Source: Acidihalobacter sp.
GTDB lineage: Bacteria; Pseudomonadota; Gammaproteobacteria; DSM-5130; Acidihalobacteraceae
Direction: 5' to 3'
Length of the DNA: 62,536 nt
NCBI GenBank assembly: GCA_027013225.1
Contig: JALUXU010000029.1
Location: 1-62,536 of the forward strand
The notes under the pieces: generated by a model
Told to the model about the DNA's origin: nothing
The model's database searches: none
What the model saw: only the letters and a program-made list of their open reading frames with translations
In this document: positions 18,472 through 32,046 of the stretch, piece by piece
Layout of the letters: every line of letters begins with the position of its first letter
How positions within the stretch are numbered: the stretch's first letter is position 1
Program-made: the position numbers and the translations under genes

Positions 18472-18765
18472 TCACTTTGCTGAGCCGTTCGTCTTTGTGG
18501 ATACATATTGATAGAAAGTATCGCCTTTTCTGATCATGCCAAGGCGACTACGGGCAAGTTCGTCTATCGCCGCCGTGCCGGTTTTAAGATCCTTTACTTG
18601 CGCGGCCAACGCTGAATCTCGATCCTCAAGCATGGCGTTTTGACGTTTCTGGATTGCAATTTCTTGACGTAAACGATAGACATTGCCCAGATTGCCTTGG
18701 CCAAACCATAGTTTGTACTGAAGCAGCACGAGAAGAGCAGTCAATATGAACGCGAGCCATTTCAT
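18472..18765 (-). CDS. ftsB: Cell division protein FtsB
   Basis: A 97-residue bitopic protein: transmembrane segment at about 3-20, then a heptad-patterned coiled coil (about 28-68, with RLRQEIAIQKRQNAMLEDR) and the family's DELARSRLGMIRKGDTFYQ region. It forms the FtsQLB complex that licenses septal peptidoglycan synthesis. The location between eno and ispD is the standard one. Confidence 0.92.
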   Translation of the reverse strand: MKWLAFILTALLVLLQYKLWFGQGNLGNVYRLRQEIAIQKRQNAMLEDRDSALAAQVKDLKTGTAAIDELARSRLGMIRKGDTFYQYVSTKTNGSAK

Positions 18766-18804
18766 TCGTTCAATGTTGCCAGGATGATACTCACAACGGT
18801 CATT

Positions 18805-20082
<1,278 letters not shown>

Positions 20083-20113
20083 TTAGTTATTACTCCTGAG
20101 ATATTTATTTAAA

Positions 20114-22662
<2,549 letters not shown>

Positions 22663-22693
22663 TCACAATTTGAATGGATCATTGAGGAGCTGT

Positions 22694-23281
22694 TCAAGAC
22701 TTGCTTCGCACGCGTTCATGAGAATCATCTCTGCCGGACGTTTCCGACGGTTTTGCCTTGTGGTCACCGGAATGGGTGAGATACAGCGCCAGACCGATCA
22801 AGGCGATGCCGCCGCCGAAGTAGAGCAAATCGAGCGCGTTGACGAATTTCATGTCCAGGGCGTACTCGAAAAATTTTACGATCAGGATCATCAACACTAC
22901 TTTCCCAAGGCGTGTTTTTAGGTCGTCCAGTGTTTTTATAAAAAGCACGCGCGAGCCCATTTCTGAGTGTTCTGCCTGATCGATTTTACTGATGAAGAGT
23001 TCATACAGTCCAAGAGCGAAGATCAGGAGCACCGTGGCCAGAAGATACCCATCGAGAATCCCAACCACATGGGCGATGGTTGTTGCGCGCAATTTCGCGC
23101 GCGTCGCCTCCACGATGTCAGGGGATGCGTAATTCATCAAATGCACGATCATGTACCAGGTATCTACGGTGGCCATGTAAAACATGGCCAAGGCCGAGGC
23201 CAGACTGGCAAGCACGGCCGCCAGGACAGCCAGCCGGCTATTCCAGAGAAAACCTTCGAACGTGGTTTCAATCCATTTCAT
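22694..23281 (-). CDS. UPF0114 (YqhA) family membrane protein
   Basis: A 195-residue integral membrane protein with hydrophobic segments at about 15-37, 75-95 and 125-165. The N-terminal WIETTFEGFLWNSRLAVL and central ILDGYLLATVLLIFALGLYELFISKID match the UPF0114/YqhA family, whose function is not established. The C-terminal tail is charged. It is downstream of tilS on the same strand with a 19-base gap. Confidence 0.8.
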   Translation of the reverse strand: MKWIETTFEGFLWNSRLAVLAAVLASLASALAMFYMATVDTWYMIVHLMNYASPDIVEATRAKLRATTIAHVVGILDGYLLATVLLIFALGLYELFISKIDQAEHSEMGSRVLFIKTLDDLKTRLGKVVLMILIVKFFEYALDMKFVNALDLLYFGGGIALIGLALYLTHSGDHKAKPSETSGRDDSHERVRSKS

Positions 23282-23300
23282 ATCTGCTCCAGGAGATTTT

Positions 23301-24593
23301 TCAGGCGCAGGTATAATAATCTATTACTTCGATCAATCGCTCCCCGATATAGAGCAAGGGAATCCGATCTCGCCTCCACGGCGGAATACTGGCTTCCTGA
23401 AAAAGTTTTTTGAGTTCGCGGCGTTGCTGGCTGCCAGCGGGCCGACAGCGTTCCCCGCCGGTGCGAAAACGCACTGAAACCGGCATCCCGTCCCGCCAAG
23501 CGGAATCCAGATCCGTTTTTATTTCATCCCGGCCCAACAGGCGGCCGTCGGGTGGCAGCGTGATTGCGGGCGCTCCGGCTCTCCATAAAATCTTCAAGGC
23601 GGGATCATGCGGCGGTAGAGGCGGCATGGCATACAGAGTATCGCGATAGCGTCTGATTTCGCCGCCAGCCCAACGCAGCGAGGGATTGGCGTCTTCACTG
23701 GCCAGTAGCACATCCTCCCGCAATCGCTGCAGACGCTTGGCGGGCGGCATGGGCAAACCTTTGTCAAGCAGCCAGGAGCGAATCGCATTGTGCAGGCGCA
23801 ACCGTTCCAGCCGCAGCAAAGCGCTCACTTGCAGAGTAGCAGGCTCAACTCCTGCGCATCTCAGCAAATCCATGCTTCCCAGGCTATGCAGCAGATGTTG
23901 GGTTTCCGCCTGCCTGTCAGCGGCGGCGGCAAGTTGCCTTTCCATCTGCGGCCAACGCGTTTGTAATACCGGCAAAATCTGGTGACGCAGAAAATTACGA
24001 CGAGGCTCCAATGAGCGATTGGAGGGGTCTTCGATCCATTCTATTCCTTGCTCTCGCAACCAGGAACGCAAGGATTCAGGGGCGCAATCCAGTAAGGGGC
24101 GCGCATGCCAACCTGGTCCGAATGGTGTATATCTGGACATCGAGGCCATGCCTGCCGGGCCTGCGCCACGCAGCAATTGAAGCAGCAATGTTTCCGCCTG
24201 ATCCCGCCGGTGATGTGCGGTCAAAAGCACGTCATGCGAGTGCATATGTTCCGCCAGAGCAGCATAACGTGCTTCTCGAGCGGCCGCTTCGAGCCCCTTC
24301 CCTGCCTTCTCGACCTGTACATGCGCGCAGACGAATTTCACTCCCAAACGGTTAGCGAAATCGGCGCAGGCCTTAGCCCATTGGGTGGCTTCGGCCTGAA
24401 GCGCGTGGTGGACATGTACGGCAAGAATCTCCCGACCGAGGCCATTGAGTTTTTTCAATGCCAGCAATAAGGCGGTCGAATCCGCGCCGCCACTGAAGCC
24501 GACCACCCAGCGTCCCTTGCCAGGACAACGCTTCAGCTCGGCTTCCAAGGTTTCGGGATAGAAGGTCGGCGCTTTTTCCGCACTTTTTACCAT
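23301..24593 (-). CDS. tilS: tRNA(Ile)-lysidine synthase
   Basis: A 430-residue enzyme that converts C34 of tRNA-Ile(CAU) to lysidine so that it reads AUA. The PP-loop FSGGADST is at residues 33-40, followed by HHRRDQAETLLLQLLRGAG and the C-terminal TilS domain (VRFRTGGERCRPAGS, KKLFQEASIPPWRRDRIPL). ATG 24593 is chosen because it overlaps the stop of the upstream GGDEF gene (TGATG) and gives a family-length N-terminus. Confidence 0.94.
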   Translation of the reverse strand: MVKSAEKAPTFYPETLEAELKRCPGKGRWVVGFSGGADSTALLLALKKLNGLGREILAVHVHHALQAEATQWAKACADFANRLGVKFVCAHVQVEKAGKGLEAAAREARYAALAEHMHSHDVLLTAHHRRDQAETLLLQLLRGAGPAGMASMSRYTPFGPGWHARPLLDCAPESLRSWLREQGIEWIEDPSNRSLEPRRNFLRHQILPVLQTRWPQMERQLAAAADRQAETQHLLHSLGSMDLLRCAGVEPATLQVSALLRLERLRLHNAIRSWLLDKGLPMPPAKRLQRLREDVLLASEDANPSLRWAGGEIRRYRDTLYAMPPLPPHDPALKILWRAGAPAITLPPDGRLLGRDEIKTDLDSAWRDGMPVSVRFRTGGERCRPAGSQQRRELKKLFQEASIPPWRRDRIPLLYIGERLIEVIDYYTCA

Positions 24594-25855
24594 CAAGCCC
24601 ATAAAACGCGGTTGCGGCCGCGCGCCTTGGCCTGATACAGGGCGCGGTCGGCACATTCGAGCAGTGAATTGCGGCAGTTGGCGCCATCGGACTTGCCGTC
24701 TGCGCAATGAACGGCACCAATACTCACAGAGAGCGGAAGGCTGCCATCCCCAAATGTCGTCTGGGGAATGGACTGTATCGAATAGCGTATGCGCTCCGCC
24801 GCTTCCTTACCTTCCTCAAGTGAAGTTTCTTTGAGCAAAACCAGGAACTCTTCTCCTCCCAAACGGCCGAAATCATCCCCTTCACGCAATTGTGCCCTCA
24901 CCGCAGAGGCAAAATGGCGCAGTACCTCATCACCCTCGGCATGCCCGTAATGATCATTGAAATATTTGAAATGATCGAGATCCAACAGCAACAGGACGAA
25001 GGGGCGCCGATAGCGCCGCACGTCGGCAAGCGCGCTGTCAAGACATTCAAGAATGGTGCGGCGATTACAGATGCCAGTCAATTCATCGATGGTCGCGAGG
25101 CGTTCGAGCTTGCGCTCTAAATTACGCCGCTTGGTAATGTCGCGCCAAATGCCTTCGACGCCGACGAATTCGCCATCTTCGTCATATAACGCGCGAGTAT
25201 TGATGGAAATATCGATCACACGACCGTCCTTGCGCACCATGCGTCCGGGAAAATCTTGCACGAATCCGTGCTTTAACACCGCCTCGCGTAAAGCTTCGCG
25301 TTCATCGGGGTGGGGGTAGAAATCCGCCGCCGGTCGGCCCACGATTTCTTCCGGTTCATAGCCAAGGATGTGGCGCACGGCCGGGCAGACCATGCGGGTG
25401 ATGCCATTGGCGTCCGCTCGATAAAACACATCTTGCATGTTCTCCAGCATGCTACGGAACATCTCATCGCTCTCGCGAAGGCGATCTTCCATTTTAGACC
25501 GCGCCGTCATGTCGAGAAACGTGGTGGCCAGCCCTTGTTCGTCTCCGAGATGAACAGGGGCGCTGGTTACGGCCAAAACCCGTAAATTGCCGCGACAGGT
25601 ATGGATGCGCAGCTCCGTGGTTGGATTGCCGCGTGAGTCCGCTTCGAGCTTGCGAATACGGGCATCGATACGGGGCTGATCTTGTACATGGATAAATTCC
25701 ATGACCGAATGACCGATAACTTGCTCCGCCGCCTCCGCCTCGAACAGGCGCATGGCCGCTGGATTGGCGTAGCGAATGATATTTCCGATGAAGATCACCA
25801 CGCCCGCGGAGAGCAGATCGAGAGTTGAAAGCTGGGGAGCGGGACAATCGGCCAT
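24593..25855 (-). CDS. PAS-PAS-GGDEF diguanylate cyclase
   Basis: A 420-residue cytosolic c-di-GMP synthase candidate. Two PAS domains (about 10-118 and 125-245, each ending in an associated C-terminal motif) precede a GGDEF domain (about 250-420). The active site is GGEEF at 333-337 and an inhibitory RxxD (REGD, 324-327) lies exactly five residues upstream, so product inhibition is likely. It has no transmembrane helix. The gene sits between accA and tilS, 11 bases after accA, which is unusual for a signalling gene. Confidence 0.9.
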   Translation of the reverse strand: MADCPAPQLSTLDLLSAGVVIFIGNIIRYANPAAMRLFEAEAAEQVIGHSVMEFIHVQDQPRIDARIRKLEADSRGNPTTELRIHTCRGNLRVLAVTSAPVHLGDEQGLATTFLDMTARSKMEDRLRESDEMFRSMLENMQDVFYRADANGITRMVCPAVRHILGYEPEEIVGRPAADFYPHPDEREALREAVLKHGFVQDFPGRMVRKDGRVIDISINTRALYDEDGEFVGVEGIWRDITKRRNLERKLERLATIDELTGICNRRTILECLDSALADVRRYRRPFVLLLLDLDHFKYFNDHYGHAEGDEVLRHFASAVRAQLREGDDFGRLGGEEFLVLLKETSLEEGKEAAERIRYSIQSIPQTTFGDGSLPLSVSIGAVHCADGKSDGANCRNSLLECADRALYQAKARGRNRVLWA

Positions 25856-25866
25856 GACTCAATGTC

Positions 25867-26820
25867 CTAATGGAGAGCACTGTAATCCATTAGTTTCTTA
25901 TAGCGCCTTTCGAGCAAATCGTCCAACGAAACAGCGCTCAACGTATCCAGCGCTTTGGAGAGGGATGCGCCCAGGCGCTCGGCCATAACTCGAGGGCTCC
26001 TATGCGCTCCGCCCGCAGGTTCCGGCACGACTTCGTCAATGAGACCCAAGGCCTGCAGGCGATCGGAAGTGATTCCAAGCGCCTCCGCCGCTTCGGGCGC
26101 CTTCTCGGCGCTTTTCCAGAGAATGGAAGCGCATCCTTCGGGTGAAATGACGGAATAGGTGCTGTATTGCAGCATCATTACATGGTCTCCCACGCCGATG
26201 GCCAATGCTCCGCCGGAACCGCCTTCGCCGATGACCATACACACGATGGGCACCCGCAATTTTGACATTTCGAGCAAATTTCTGGCGATGGCTTCACTCT
26301 GTCCACGCTCCTCGGCGCCAATCCCTGGATAAGCGCCGGGCGTGTCGATGAACGTCGCTACCGGCAGAGAGAAGCGTTCGGCCATTTTCATCAGACGCAG
26401 AGCCTTGCGATATCCTTCTGGCCTTGGCATCCCGAAATTACGGCGCACTTTCTCCTTGGTATCCCGCCCCTTCTGATGCCCAATAACCATCACTGGTCGA
26501 CCGCGAAAGCGCGCAAGTCCGCCAACGATGGCAGGATCATCGGCAAACGCGCGATCTCCGGCAAGTTCTTGGAAATCGCTGAACAGGTACCCTACGTAAT
26601 CAAGTGTGTAAGGGCGGCGAGGATGGCGTGCCAGTTGGGCGATCTGCCAAGGCGCGAGTTTCGAAAAGATGGATTGCGTCAACGCATCCACTTTTTTTTC
26701 TAGCTTTTCGATTTCTTCTCCGAGATTGATGTCGTTATCATTATCCACAAGCCGCAGCTCGTCAATCTTGACCTTTAATTCGGCAATGGGTTGTTCAAAA
26801 TCCAAAAATTCAGGGTTCAT
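25867..26820 (-). CDS. accA: Acetyl-CoA carboxylase carboxyltransferase subunit alpha
   Basis: A 317-residue subunit that pairs with AccD. The N-terminus [19 protein letters not shown] and the coiled region up to about 50 are family-typical; the carboxyltransferase core shows [19 protein letters not shown] and [21 protein letters not shown] 26820 is chosen by homology; a frame extension to 27006 has no family support. About 195 bases with no gene separate it from dnaE. Confidence 0.96.
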   Translation of the reverse strand: MNPEFLDFEQPIAELKVKIDELRLVDNDNDINLGEEIEKLEKKVDALTQSIFSKLAPWQIAQLARHPRRPYTLDYVGYLFSDFQELAGDRAFADDPAIVGGLARFRGRPVMVIGHQKGRDTKEKVRRNFGMPRPEGYRKALRLMKMAERFSLPVATFIDTPGAYPGIGAEERGQSEAIARNLLEMSKLRVPIVCMVIGEGGSGGALAIGVGDHVMMLQYSTYSVISPEGCASILWKSAEKAPEAAEALGITSDRLQALGLIDEVVPEPAGGAHRSPRVMAERLGASLSKALDTLSAVSLDDLLERRYKKLMDYSALH

Positions 26821-27015
26821 GAGACAAGTGATCCTTGCATGGGGAAACGCCACGATTCTACGTGACTTGACATGCGATTGAACAGTTGATGCAATCTCGC
26901 CATAACGCCAGGAAAGATGAAAATATGGCGTGCAGGCTACTCCGCCAAGTATAAATGAGCAGATTCCACTCTTCCGATTGGTTCCAAAAGGTGCGGAATC
27001 GCGCACTGCCGGTCG

Positions 27016-30000
27016 TCAGGGCGAATAGCGCAAATCCACATGGGTTTTGCCCAACAAGAGCCGCAGACGATGCAGCAGCTCGTCGGAGGGTCTCACTTGC
27101 CACTCATCGCCAAGCCGAAGGCGGGCATGCGCATGCCGATTGCGATAGCGGATTTCGATCGGGCAGCCGGTTTGCCGGAACGGCTTCAATACCTGTTCGA
27201 GCGTCGTGACGATTTCATCGCATGGACCCTCGTTATGGAGGATGAGCTCGAGCTTTTTCGCATATTTGGCTCGCGCCTGATCAATGTTATAGAGGCGGCG
27301 TGCTGTAACGCGTTGGCGGCCATTGAAGCTATCAATGCTCAAGGCCGCCTCGATTACCAGTAAAGTATCCATCACCAACAGGTCGGCGTAGGTCTGATAT
27401 TCCTCTCCGAACAACCCGATTTCTATGCGGCCGCTACGATCATCCAGAGTGACGAAGGCGAACTTACCCTTGTTGCCCGTGCGTGCGGATAAAGCCACAA
27501 CCAAACCGGCAATGACGATGTTTTTTTCCTTTCGATCCGACGGCCCGCTCGTGCCACCGTCCTGCTCTTGTAAATAGGTTTCGATGGGGGCTGTGACGAT
27601 GTGACGCAGTTCCTGTGCATAACGATCGATAGGATGGCCAGTGAGATAGATTCCCAAGGTTTCCTTTTCCAGACGCAAACGCTCTTCATCGGACCATTCA
27701 TCAACGGCTAGATTGCTATTGTCAAAACCCGATGGTTGTAACATCCCGAACAAGTCCTCTTGCCCAAGAGTGGCGTCACGCCGATACTGGTCGGCCGCCT
27801 GGAGAGCCTCTGGTAACTGCGCCATCAAGAGAGCTCGGCTGTTTGCCAGGGCATCGAGCGCCCCGGCCTTGATCAGCGCCTCCAACACTCTCTTGTTGAC
27901 CTTCTGCCCGGTCACTCTCCGGCAAAGATCGTTGAGGTCCGTATAGATCTCGCCTTGATCGCGTTCCTCCAGAATAGCGGAGATCGCCGATTCGCCCACT
28001 CCCTTGATCGCCCCCAATCCGTAGAGAATCGTACTTTGATCGCGCACCGTGAACCGATATTCGGAACGGTTGATGTCCGGCGGTTCGACCTTGAGTCCCA
28101 GTCGGCGGCATTCTTCGATCAATGTCACTACTTTGTCGGTATTGTCCATGTCCGCGGACAATACCGCCGCCATGAAAGCGGCCGGATAGTGTGCTTTGAG
28201 CCAGGCCGTCTGATAGGACAAAAGCGCATAGGCAGCCGAATGGGATTTGTTAAAGCCATACCCTGCGAATTTTTCCATGAGGTCGAAGATATGGGTGGCC
28301 ACCTTTGCATCGACGCCGTTGGCTATCGCCCCCTGGGTGAATATCTCGCGCTGCTTGGCCATCTCCTCCGGCTTCTTCTTGCCCATGGCGCGCCGCAGTA
28401 TATCGGCGCCTCCCAGCGTATAACCGGCCAATACCTGGGCGATTTGCATGACCTGCTCCTGATACAGAATCACCCCATAGGTCGGTTTGAGTATGGTCTC
28501 CAGCGCCGGATGCGGATATTCAACCTTCGCCAGACCATGTTTACGGTTGATGAAATCATCCACCATGCCCGATTGCAACGGGCCGGGACGATAGAGTGCG
28601 ACCAATGCAACGATGTCTTCAAAGTGATCCGGTTTCAGGCGTTTGATAAGCTCCTGCATGCCACTGGATTCCAACTGGAATACTGCAATGGTCTGATGCC
28701 GTTTGAGCAGTTCGTAAGTGGCCTCGTCGTCCAGAGGCAAGGCATTGATATCAAGAGGAGGCGTGTCTTTTGTCTGTAGTCGACGGATGTTCTGAACCGC
28801 CCAGTCGATGATGGTGAGGGTGCGTAGCCCAAGAAAATCGAACTTGACAAGGCCAATGGCCTCCACATCATCCTTGTCGAGTTGAGTGACCAGATTTTTA
28901 CCGCCTTCCTCACAATACAGAGGCGTGAAATCGGTCAATGCGCTCGGCGCGATGACGACGCCGCCGGCATGTTTTCCGGCATTGCGCGCCAATCCCTCCA
29001 GATGGCGAGCCAGATCGATCAGCGTCGCCACTTCTTCGTCTTCTTCGTAAGCGCGCCTTAGTTCCCCCTCGGACAACGCTTTATCCAAGGTCATGCCAAG
29101 CTCGAAAGGAATCAACTTGGCGATTCTGTCGACAAATCCGTAGGGATAGCCCAATACCCGACCGACATCACGAACCACCGCCTTGGCCGCCATGCTTCCA
29201 TAAGTGATGATTTGGGAGACTTGATCACGCCCGTAACGATCTGCCACGTATTCAATGACACGATCCCTGCCCTCCATGCAAAAATCGACATCGAAATCGG
29301 GCATGGAGATACGTTCAGGGTTAAGAAAACGCTCGAACAAGAGATCGTAACGGATTGGATCCAGATCAGTAATCCTCAATGAATAAGCGACCAGCGACCC
29401 AGCTCCAGAGCCACGTCCGGGGCCTACGGGAATGCCGTTTTGCTTGGACCAATGAATGAAATCGGCCACGATAAGAAAATAGCCGGGAAAGCCCATTTCG
29501 ATGATGACATCCAGTTCACGCTGCAAGCGTTCCCAATAAGGCGCGCAACGGGATTCATAACCCTTGGCATTCTGGTCGAAGGTGCTCGCCAGGCGCGTTT
29601 TGAGTCCTTCTTCTGCTTGTTGACGCAAATACGAAGCCGTATCCATGCCGGAAGGCACAGGAAATTCAGGCAACACCGTTTTACCGAAATTCAGGCGCAC
29701 ATTGCAGCGCTTGGCGATTTCAACGCTGTTGGCCAGGGCTTCAGGCACGTCCTCGAACAAAACCTGCATTTCTTCAGCAGAGCGCAGATATTGCTGTTCC
29801 GTGTACCGGCGCTTTCGTTTGGGATTGGCCAATACTTCGCCGTCATGAATACACACCCGCGCCTCATGTGCCTCGAATTCATCTTTGGCGAGAAAACGCA
29901 CGTCGTTGGTAGCCACCACCGGGGTTTCCGTAGACGCTGCAAGGGCTATGGCCGCATGGAGATGGGCTTCGTCCCCCTCGCGTCCCGTCCGTTGTATTTC

Positions 30001-30516
30001 GAGGTAGAAGCGGTCGGGAAACATCTGTTTCCATTGATCGAGCAGCGATTCCGCCGCATCTTCCCTGCCTTGCAATAGAGCGCGGCCGATATCACCTCGG
30101 GAAGCGCCTGATAAAGCGATCAATCCATCGCTGGCCAAAGATAGCCATTCATAGTCAATCATCGGCGTGCCTGCATGCTGACCTTCGAGGTAAGCGCGGG
30201 AAATCAGGCGGGTGAGATTGCGATAGCCATTTTCATCCTGGCATAGCAACAGCAATCTTGACGGCGGTTCATCCGAAGTCGAGGTGGAATCTGGCGAACG
30301 TCGGATGAGTGTGTCTACCCCGATAATCGGCTTGATTCCTTGACGCATGGCCGCTCGGTAGAATTTCACCATGGCGAACAGATTGCTCTGATCAGTCATG
30401 GCCACAGCCGGCAATCCCAACTCGACGAGGCGTTGCATGAGTTTTGGAATCCGGATCACGCTGTCGACAAGCGAATATTCCGTGTGCAAGGACAAATGAA
30501 CAAAACCTGGTTGCAT
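27016..30516 (-). CDS. dnaE: DNA polymerase III subunit alpha
   Basis: A 1166-residue replicative polymerase. An N-terminal PHP domain (FVHLSLHTEYSLVDS) is followed by the polymerase core with catalytic aspartates in PDFDVDF (about 406-412), the finger and tau-binding regions, and a C-terminal OB fold (NIVIAGLVVALSARTG). ATG 30516 is preferred over a TTG at 30534. It is the DnaE1 type by length. rnhB, common upstream in enterics, is not adjacent; a divergent cysZ is. Confidence 0.97.
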   Translation of the reverse strand: MQPGFVHLSLHTEYSLVDSVIRIPKLMQRLVELGLPAVAMTDQSNLFAMVKFYRAAMRQGIKPIIGVDTLIRRSPDSTSTSDEPPSRLLLLCQDENGYRNLTRLISRAYLEGQHAGTPMIDYEWLSLASDGLIALSGASRGDIGRALLQGREDAAESLLDQWKQMFPDRFYLEIQRTGREGDEAHLHAAIALAASTETPVVATNDVRFLAKDEFEAHEARVCIHDGEVLANPKRKRRYTEQQYLRSAEEMQVLFEDVPEALANSVEIAKRCNVRLNFGKTVLPEFPVPSGMDTASYLRQQAEEGLKTRLASTFDQNAKGYESRCAPYWERLQRELDVIIEMGFPGYFLIVADFIHWSKQNGIPVGPGRGSGAGSLVAYSLRITDLDPIRYDLLFERFLNPERISMPDFDVDFCMEGRDRVIEYVADRYGRDQVSQIITYGSMAAKAVVRDVGRVLGYPYGFVDRIAKLIPFELGMTLDKALSEGELRRAYEEDEEVATLIDLARHLEGLARNAGKHAGGVVIAPSALTDFTPLYCEEGGKNLVTQLDKDDVEAIGLVKFDFLGLRTLTIIDWAVQNIRRLQTKDTPPLDINALPLDDEATYELLKRHQTIAVFQLESSGMQELIKRLKPDHFEDIVALVALYRPGPLQSGMVDDFINRKHGLAKVEYPHPALETILKPTYGVILYQEQVMQIAQVLAGYTLGGADILRRAMGKKKPEEMAKQREIFTQGAIANGVDAKVATHIFDLMEKFAGYGFNKSHSAAYALLSYQTAWLKAHYPAAFMAAVLSADMDNTDKVVTLIEECRRLGLKVEPPDINRSEYRFTVRDQSTILYGLGAIKGVGESAISAILEERDQGEIYTDLNDLCRRVTGQKVNKRVLEALIKAGALDALANSRALLMAQLPEALQAADQYRRDATLGQEDLFGMLQPSGFDNSNLAVDEWSDEERLRLEKETLGIYLTGHPIDRYAQELRHIVTAPIETYLQEQDGGTSGPSDRKEKNIVIAGLVVALSARTGNKGKFAFVTLDDRSGRIEIGLFGEEYQTYADLLVMDTLLVIEAALSIDSFNGRQRVTARRLYNIDQARAKYAKKLELILHNEGPCDEIVTTLEQVLKPFRQTGCPIEIRYRNRHAHARLRLGDEWQVRPSDELLHRLRLLLGKTHVDLRYSP

Positions 30517-30720
30517 GCGGCTCTCTGGAAACAAATGGAATAAAAGCCTTGCAGCCCCGAGTACCTCACTGATGTGAGGAACAAGCCGTTAAAATATTAA
30601 GCAGGGTGCAGCGCATGCTGCCCCCCTGAAGTCCAAGGCGCAAGATTGGAAGCGTACTCGCGTCTGCGAAAAAGGCATTCGGGCTGCTGTTCCAATAGTT
30701 TACACAAAGGAGCGTTTCAG

Positions 30721-31464
30721 TTGATCAAGGATTACTTTCACGGTTTTATCGCCGTGCTGCGCGCTCTTGGCATGGTGTGGAAACCCCGCCTGAGGCGCTT
30801 CATCCTCATCCCCTTGTTACTGAACACGGTGATATTCGCCGTTGCCATCGGCGGGCTTTCGTATCTGATCGAGAAGCTGATGCTAAGCTATATTCCACAA
30901 GGGCTGCTGTGGCTACAATGGCTGCTGTGGCCCTTGCTACTCGCGGCATTCGCTCTTGCAGTTTTATTTACATTTTCATTGCTTGCAAACTTCATCGCCG
31001 GCCCGTTTACAGGGTTGTTGGCCGAACAGGTGGAAAAACAACTCACGGGTAGGCCGCTTCCTTCAGTTCAAGGTATCTCTGTAAATCTGCGCGGCGCTTT
31101 TGTGGGCCTGAAAACGCAGACGGCGACACTGCTTTATATTCTGATCTGCGCTATCCCATTGTTTTTGTTGAGTTTTATTCCATTTTCCGCTTTATGGTTG
31201 CCGTTTCTTTGGTTTCTTTTCTCGTCTTGGATGTTGGCGCTGGGATACCTGGCTATCCCCGCCGGCAATCATCAGCTGACGTTCTCACAAATACGTGCTC
31301 TAGCCAGAAAGCGTCGCGCCCTCGTGTTCGGCATGGGTACGGCAATGAGCCTGTTGACCTTTCTGCCCTTGTTCAATTTTTTCGCTTTAAATGTCGGTAC
31401 CATTGCGGCGACCCTGTTGTGGAGCGAACAACTCAAGAACCTTGCAGCTAAGAATGTTTTGTGA
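30721..31464 (+). CDS. cysZ: CysZ-like sulfate transporter (EI24 family)
   Basis: A 247-residue inner-membrane protein of the CysZ/EI24 family, which takes up sulfate for cysteine synthesis. It opens DYFHGFIAVLRALGMVWKPRLRRFILIPL split by a short loop and has hydrophobic blocks at about 25-47, 63-92, 136-165 and 200-225. The start is taken as TTG at 30721 because AAAGGAG lies eight bases upstream; no ATG fits. The 204 bases to dnaE hold two short hairpins (one CCTCAC/GTGAGG) and no gene. cysE at 49 kb would use the product pathway. Confidence 0.85.
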   Translation: MIKDYFHGFIAVLRALGMVWKPRLRRFILIPLLLNTVIFAVAIGGLSYLIEKLMLSYIPQGLLWLQWLLWPLLLAAFALAVLFTFSLLANFIAGPFTGLLAEQVEKQLTGRPLPSVQGISVNLRGAFVGLKTQTATLLYILICAIPLFLLSFIPFSALWLPFLWFLFSSWMLALGYLAIPAGNHQLTFSQIRALARKRRALVFGMGTAMSLLTFLPLFNFFALNVGTIAATLLWSEQLKNLAAKNVL

Positions 31465-31479
31465 TATTAGGACTCTTAA

Positions 31480-31981
31480 GGGGATCTCTAAAAATTCACC
31501 GCCGAACGTGGAGATCATAGGGTCACCGAAAGCGAACGAGAGCCAAGCGATGCAGCCCGGATTCTTCGACCTTGATGAACGCCACGAGCAACTGGAAAAG
31601 CTGGGTGACCCACTGCCGGAACTGGCCCGTGTGGTCGACTGGGAAAGTTTCCGCCCGGTGCTTGAAAAAGCGCATCAGAAAGAGCGCAAGAGCAATGCCG
31701 GTCGCAAACCGTTCGACGGGGTGCTGATGTTCAAGGTGTTGGTGTTGCAACACTTCTACACTCTGGCCGATGACCAGACGGAGTATCAAATCCGCGACCG
31801 TCACTCCTTCTGCCGCTTCCTGGGATTGCCGCCTGAAGGGAAAGTGCCGGACGTCAAGACCCTCTGGCTGTTCCGAGAGCGGCTGAAAGCGCTGGGGTTG
31901 GTCAAGGAGCTGTTCGCCGAACTGATGGTGCAAATCGAGATGGCCGGCTACATCCCGCGGCGCGGACAAATAGAGGTTCCC
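31480..31981 (+). mobile_element. Internally truncated IS5-family element with TTAA target duplication
   Basis: A 502-bp unit between cysZ and the next gene. The left end GGGGATCTCTA and the inverted right end GGGAACCTCTA match at 9 of 11 bases, and both ends are flanked by TTAA (31476-31479 and 31982-31985). TTAA fits the YTAR target duplicated by the IS5 subgroup. Inside is only the first third of the transposase followed almost at once by the right end, so the copy has lost its catalytic part and could move only if served in trans. Confidence 0.8.
31550..31981 (+). pseudogene. N-terminal fragment of an IS5-family transposase
   Basis: About 140 codons from ATG 31550 read MQPGFFDLDERHEQLEKLG, the usual IS5 start, through the DUF772 DNA-binding region (DGVLMFKVLVLQHFYTLAD, SFCRFLGL) up to MAGYIPRRGQI. 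There the frame meets the element's right end and runs on into unrelated sequence. The DDE catalytic domain is absent, so the protein cannot be active. Confidence 0.85.
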
Positions 31982-32046
31982 TTAATTCACAATCTTTTTC
32001 AATTCCTGGTTACCATAAGCCCCATCAGCGTAAGGAAAGTTCCAAC

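Noticed and set aside
26821-27006. N-terminal extension of accA
   Set aside because: The family start MNPEFLDF is at 26820, and the upstream codons are intergenic-like.
27955-28779. A 274-codon plus-strand frame
   Set aside because: Antisense to dnaE, which is intact and full length.
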